Shown here: piece after piece, positions 59,689-64,000 of the stretch
Layout: each line of letters begins with the position of its first letter
Position numbering within the stretch: position 1 is the stretch's first letter
NCBI GenBank assembly: GCA_003255025.1
Contig: QANY01011928.1
Coordinates: 790,052-854,051 of the forward strand
DNA from: Datisca glomerata
Lineage: Eukaryota; Streptophyta; Magnoliopsida; Cucurbitales; Datiscaceae
Direction of reading: 5' to 3'
DNA length: 64,000 nucleotides
Translations under genes and position numbers: made by a program
Notes under the pieces: generated by a model
What the model was told of the DNA's origin: nothing
Databases searched by the model: none
The model's input: only the letters and a program-made list of their open reading frames with translations

Positions 59689-60115
59689 TTCTTATGTTTG
59701 TGGTGATTTTTCCTATAGGGTTTATGAGACATTCTAGGGTTGGTTTCATATTCTCCTAAATCTTCACTATTACTTTCATAGTAATCTTTTAATCACTGCT
59801 TCTCCTTTCAAAATTACAAAGGAAGAAGAACCAAACAAAAAAGTAGTTGAAGTTTTTATTTGTGAAGCTTGGTCAATGGGCTCATTAATTTTTAATGGAG
59901 CTTAAATGAAAGGATTTGCTAGTCTCATATTGGGATGAATACTTGCAAGTTCATAAATGATGGATGCAATAATTTTCTGGGTATTTAACTTATCTCACCA
60001 TTTAACATAATATTCACTGCTGAAGATTCCTCTTTCAATCGAGTAAATTGCAAAGGAAGAAGAACCAAACAAAAAAGTAGTTGAACAACTCAACTATACT
60101 AACCAGAGTCTAATT
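59689..60115. mobile_element. Rearranged endogenous pararetrovirus junction (inverted and duplicated pieces)
   Basis: 59689-59742 is the reverse complement of about 63054-63105, and 59743-59788 is the reverse complement of about 63331-63378. These are two separated parts of the viral coat-protein region, joined in swapped order. 59789-59849 and 60046-60113 are direct copies of the viral segment at 61741-61830 (core AAAGGAAGAAGAACCAAACA). The 196 bp between them (59850-60045) have no recognised match. This mosaic marks the left border of the viral insert. Confidence 0.8.
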
Positions 60116-60291
60116 ATATTTATCTGGATTTACCAAAATCCAGATTTCATATCAAACTTGGAGAATATCACTGCATCTCGGAAGAGAGAATAGTGAAGCC
60201 TCATAGGAGGTTGTAGAAATCACCACAAGATTAGTAACCAAAAATACAATATGAAATTCTCAATAATAAGAATAATTTAGTTAGTTGAGCA

Positions 60292-61662
60292 ATGAGTAGA
60301 TTATTTAGGAGTAATTCTTCTAGTAGTAATAGGTCAACAATAACCTCAATACCCAACATAATAAATGATGAACACATTGAATTAGCAGATGATCAAGTAG
60401 ATCATAGGGTATGGAATATACTTAAAATCCCCAATAAAAATATTTATAAATCAACATAATCTGTAACTTCTTTCAAGCCTTAGCATCATGTAAAAACTAT
60501 TGAAAAAATATATGCTCTTGGAAATGAGCATGAAACATATCAATTACTTTCCTCTGATGCAATAAAGCATCATATTCAAGAATGATATAATTTTCATCAT
60601 TTTGGTTTAATCTAGATTGGAGTAAAACCACTCACAAGAAGATGCCTAAATATATCTGTCTTATTAGCCTTGCGAGATGCAAGATTCATAAATTTTAATG
60701 ATAGTATTTTAGGATTAATTGAATCTTCACTTTGTAACGGTCCAATTCATTTTGATTATTTTCATGATATGTCTGTTAGTTTAGCAGATCCCCATATTTT
60801 AAAATCGTTAACTTTAAATATTAAAAGTAGTGGTTACCAAGTCCTAGAAGGTACCCAACCTCTAGCTTTAATATTTAGAATTCATTACAAAGTAACCAAA
60901 ACAAATATGAACTTCCAAGCCATTAATAGGAGTCCAAAGAATCAAACCATATTGATACAATCTAGTTAAAGTAATGTCAATACTAGAGTTCCTAAACCGA
61001 TTAGGTGGTCTGATATTAATTTACCAAAAAATTGGCTTTTAACTAATGAAAGTCAACCTACCCAAATTCAAAGACCAATTGAAGATGTTGATTACATCCA
61101 GCAGTACATGGATGGTACTGTAAAAATTAACTTTCAATCGTCTTCTAGTCCTCAAATTAGGGAGTATAGCCAGTCTAGTACTCCTAGAAATTCCTTTTCT
61201 CGATCATCCATTGGTAATGATCAAAGTTTTAGGATTCAACATTTAGAACAAGAATTAAAGAAATTTAAAATTTAAAATTTAAAACTTAAAGGCATAACCA
61301 CAAGTTCTCAAGTTAGTCAGCCAGTCTTTGATAATAAGCCTGATCAATCTGATGAAACTGAAGCACCCAATGGATCAGATTTTCAAGGAAGCCTCCATTC
61401 TTTCAATCCTCAACTCTTAGTTCAGAATATAGGAACCTTGAGTCAAGAATATGAACCAGATTGGGAAGGTCTAACTCAACACAATAATGACCCAGACAAT
61501 CTAGATAGATGTAATATATTCAGAGATTCACATGATATGGATAAAAAAAAGTCATACTTGCTGAATGGAAGGCATTCATGCAAGAATTTAAAATTGATAT
61601 ATTTTTTGGGAATTATGTTGAGATATTTACGAAAGACATATCAAAGTAATTTCAAAATATAA
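60292..61662 (+). pseudogene. Endogenous viral movement protein region (broken)
   Basis: One frame starts at ATG 60292 and stays in register to 61662, interrupted by several stops (for example near 60460, 60967 and 61273). The conserved core of the caulimovirid cell-to-cell movement protein lies at about 60660-60900, with the LRDARF box at 60667-60684. The C-terminal half is serine-, asparagine- and glutamine-rich. A frame change in the A-run at about 61545-61552 separates the last part from the following region. Movement proteins of this family form tubules through plasmodesmata; this copy cannot be made intact. Confidence 0.75.
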
Positions 61663-63720
61663 ATGGGTTAAGGAAGACTCTAGTGTAGTATCTACTAGTC
61701 ATCCTACTCCTGAGAAAATCATGATTAATCATAAAAAATTGTAATCACTATTTCTCCTTTCAAAATTGCAAAGGAAGAAGAACCAAACAAAATAGTAGTT
61801 GAACAACTCAACTATACTAACTAGAGTCCAATTACAATAGGTAAACAGTTAGACAAAATTGAAACAAAGGTTGATGTTCTCTATGAACCTAGGCCTAGTG
61901 AAACCTTGAAAGAAAAACCTTTAATTAATCTTTCTGATAAAACCACTTTAAAAATCATTCCAATTAATAAAAAAATTGATAAAATGATTCAGGAATTAAA
62001 GAATAAATCCACTAAGTCATTTTCCTCTATTAAGGTAGTTAACGAAGACAGTAATTTAGAGTCTAAGTCTGAAAAATTTGATGAAATATTCCAAAAATTG
62101 AAAGTAATTAACCAAGACGATAATACTGATTCAGATAGCCATAGGTCAGAATCAATTTACGAATCATCCACAATAGATGAATTTTCAAACGTTAACAATA
62201 TTGAAAAAATATTTAAGAATTTAGAAATTAATAAATTAGAAAGAAAATGACATAAGAAGCTCATGCCTCTTGATATTCAAATTATTGAATCTTCTCTTGT
62301 TAATCAATTTTCTCATTCTAAAGAAAAATTATATGAATGAAAAATTGATGGTCTTTCAGAACAGGAAGTCCTCAATAGATTACAACACATGGCAATGGTA
62401 GCTAATAGCTACATTACCTCTCACAATTTACTTCATGGAGAAGTAATCAATCTTTTAGTCACAGGATTCACAGGAATGCTCCATTCCTGGTGGGAAAAAT
62501 ATCTCACACAAGAATCCAAAATTGTCATTCTTTCTGTAGTTAAGATTGATGCTGAAAGAAACCTAATTATTGGAGAAAATTAGGAAACAATACTTGATGA
62601 TATAAATACACTCATTTACACAATAATTGAACACTTCATTGGTACGCCAAGTAATATTATTTCGCGTATTCATGATCAATTAACAAATCTTAGGTGTCCA
62701 ACATTGAGTGATTTTAATTGGTATAAAAATATATTCTTATCCAGAGTAATGTCAAGGGATGATAGTAATCAACAATTTTAGAAAGAAAAATTTATTAATG
62801 GATTACCCAATCTCTTTGCCCATAAAATAAGGACAGTACTTAGTAATGACCTAGGAAATATAGACTATGATAGTCTAACCTATGGAACAATAATTACTAT
62901 AATACAAAATGAAGGATTAAAAATGTGTGTTGATATGAAAATCAACAAACAAATTAAAAAAGAAAGCAAAACTGTTAATTATGAGTTAGATAATTTTTGT
63001 GAGCAATACGGTCTACCCTTTATTGCCCCTTCTCAGAAGAATAGAAAAAATTCTCATTTAAACCCTTGAAGGTCTCATAAACCCTATAGGAAAAATTACC
63101 ACAAACATAAGAATAAAAATTTTGATCAAAACTTTTCTAAGAATAAAAACTTCTCTAGGAATAAAAATTATTCCAGAAAAAGGTTTAATAAAAAATTTGA
63201 TAGAACTAATATAACGTGTTTTAAATGTGGTCAGAAAGGTCACCTTTTAAATACTTGTCAAGACAAGAATAAAATTAATCAATTAAAAATTTTTAAAGAA
63301 GATAAACAGGAATTGTTTAGAATCTTAGAAACAATAGATTACTATGAAAGTAATAGTGAAGATTTAGAAGTATGAAACCCCTGAATCCACTGAAATTGAA
63401 TTCTCAAGTTCTGACAGTGATTCTCCTAACATCACTATGGGGTATAGGGATAGTTGTTATAAAATAACCAATGTCTTAAATAAAAATGAAGAACAAGAAA
63501 CCCTCTTGTTAGATTTAATTTACAAAATTAAAAATTCAGAATTAAAACAAGAATACCTTGAAAGACTTAAAAAGGTAATTCTAAAGAAAGAAAGTGTGAA
63601 GTCTAATAATAATAATACTGCAAGTCTTTCACAAACCCTTGAAAAATTCAATAGGGTAAAAGGGAGAGAAAAAGAAGTTACCTTACAGGAACTTCAAAAA
63701 GAAATTAAAAGATATTATGA
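61663..63720 (+). pseudogene. Endogenous viral capsid/nucleocapsid region with CCHC zinc finger (broken)
   Basis: It is acidic and lysine-rich in its first part (61906-62250). A tryptophan-containing capsid segment (GFTGMLHSWWEKYL, 62461-62505) and a second capsid block (62640-62990) follow. A strongly basic, asparagine-rich stretch precedes an intact CCHC knuckle CFKCGQKGHLLNTC at 63216-63258. The frame changes between the knuckle and the last part (63437-63724), near 63370. Several single stops are present (61814, 62248, 62338, 62581, 62779, 63067). Confidence 0.8.
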
Positions 63721-64000
63721 TTGAAATAAAAGATTTGAAGAATCTAAACAATGAAATAAAAGAGGAATTAAATCTTTTAAAAATAGAAAATCTAATCAAC
63801 AAACAAGTATTGAGTGAACCTAGTAAATTGCTAAGTTTTGATAATGAGGATGAAGAACCCATAAACTGTCAAGACAATGATGAACATTTCAACCAAATCC
63901 TCAATCACAATAAAATAAAAAAATGGCACATAATGGTTAGAATAATCATTCAAGATTTTAATTTCACAACAATAGCTCTTGTAGATTCAAGAGCAGATTT
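63717..64000 (+). pseudogene. Start of the viral protease-polymerase frame, with altered protease motif
   Basis: An ATG at 63717 overlaps the TGA that ends the previous frame (63722-63724) by 8 bases, a short overlap that suggests capsid and polymerase were separate frames in the parent virus. The frame is open to the window edge. It is glutamate/asparagine-rich at first and ends in VDSRAD (about 63981-63998), where aspartic proteases have DSG or DTG. The glycine is changed, so the protease would be inactive. RT and RNase H would lie beyond 64000. Confidence 0.65.

Larger units (their letters stand above)
60116..64000 (+). mobile_element. Endogenous pararetrovirus (Caulimoviridae), left part, degenerate
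   Basis: A plus-strand viral sequence runs from a short leader (60116-60291) through movement protein, capsid/nucleocapsid region with CCHC finger and the start of the protease-polymerase region, and continues past the window. It is not an LTR element: there is no LTR, and a movement protein precedes the capsid region. Stops and frame changes throughout show an old, inactive copy. The domain order is that of plant caulimovirids. The genus cannot be fixed by eye. Confidence 0.82.

Noticed and set aside
59850..60045. Continuation of the CRK kinase domain between the viral duplicates
   Set aside because: A short stretch (CEAWSMGS) faintly recalls a kinase subdomain, but the conserved residues do not line up in any frame.

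Overview
This is a gene-poor, AT-rich stretch of a flowering-plant nuclear genome, most likely a eudicot. The evidence is the mix of plant-type Ty1/copia and Ty3/gypsy elements with tRNA-Met primer sites, Mutator-like and CACTA-like DNA transposons carrying host gene pieces, a plant LINE, tRNA-derived SINEs and an endogenous caulimovirid. I see no intact host gene. Nearly every recognisable reading frame is broken by stops and frameshifts, so this looks like old, nested heterochromatin or intergenic DNA.

Layout from left to right: LINE 3' half (1-2130); Pack-MULE with 9-bp target duplication and a captured U1-70K fragment (2150-4583); degenerate copia element Copia-1 (about 5497-14284) split in its protease by a 2.9-kb solo gypsy LTR (7291-10231); about 2.9 kb without recognisable content; minus-strand Copia-2 (17177-18887) cut by a larger minus-strand copia, Copia-A (18888 to about 28100), whose gag is interrupted by a solo copia LTR (24009-25929); the 5' part of another minus-strand copia, Element C (about 28381-31291); a MULE fragment with a GRF zinc-finger pseudogene (31811 to about 33450); a SINE and AT-rich repeats (33660-36050).

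The right half holds: a MULE-end remnant containing plus-strand Copia-3 (36340-41312); a cluster of palindromic GTACACGAT/CATCTTGTAG repeats (41500-42290); a solo copia LTR with a perfect 5-bp target duplication (42914-44798) inside another unidentified repeat; minus-strand Copia-B (45459-49912), broken in its leader by a minus-strand chromovirus-like gypsy element (49913-56431). The 5' LTR of that gypsy is in turn broken by a CACTA-like element (56432 to about 59665) carrying fragments of three unrelated host genes: a PER1/PGAP3-like gene, a PAP16-like purple acid phosphatase and a CDPK-related kinase. A rearranged endogenous pararetrovirus fills the rest (about 59689-64000).

The genes do not form a working system. 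What is informative is the nesting order, the intron-retaining gene capture by two DNA transposons, and the scrambled viral junction. All domain calls come from reading translations and motifs by eye; no database search was run.
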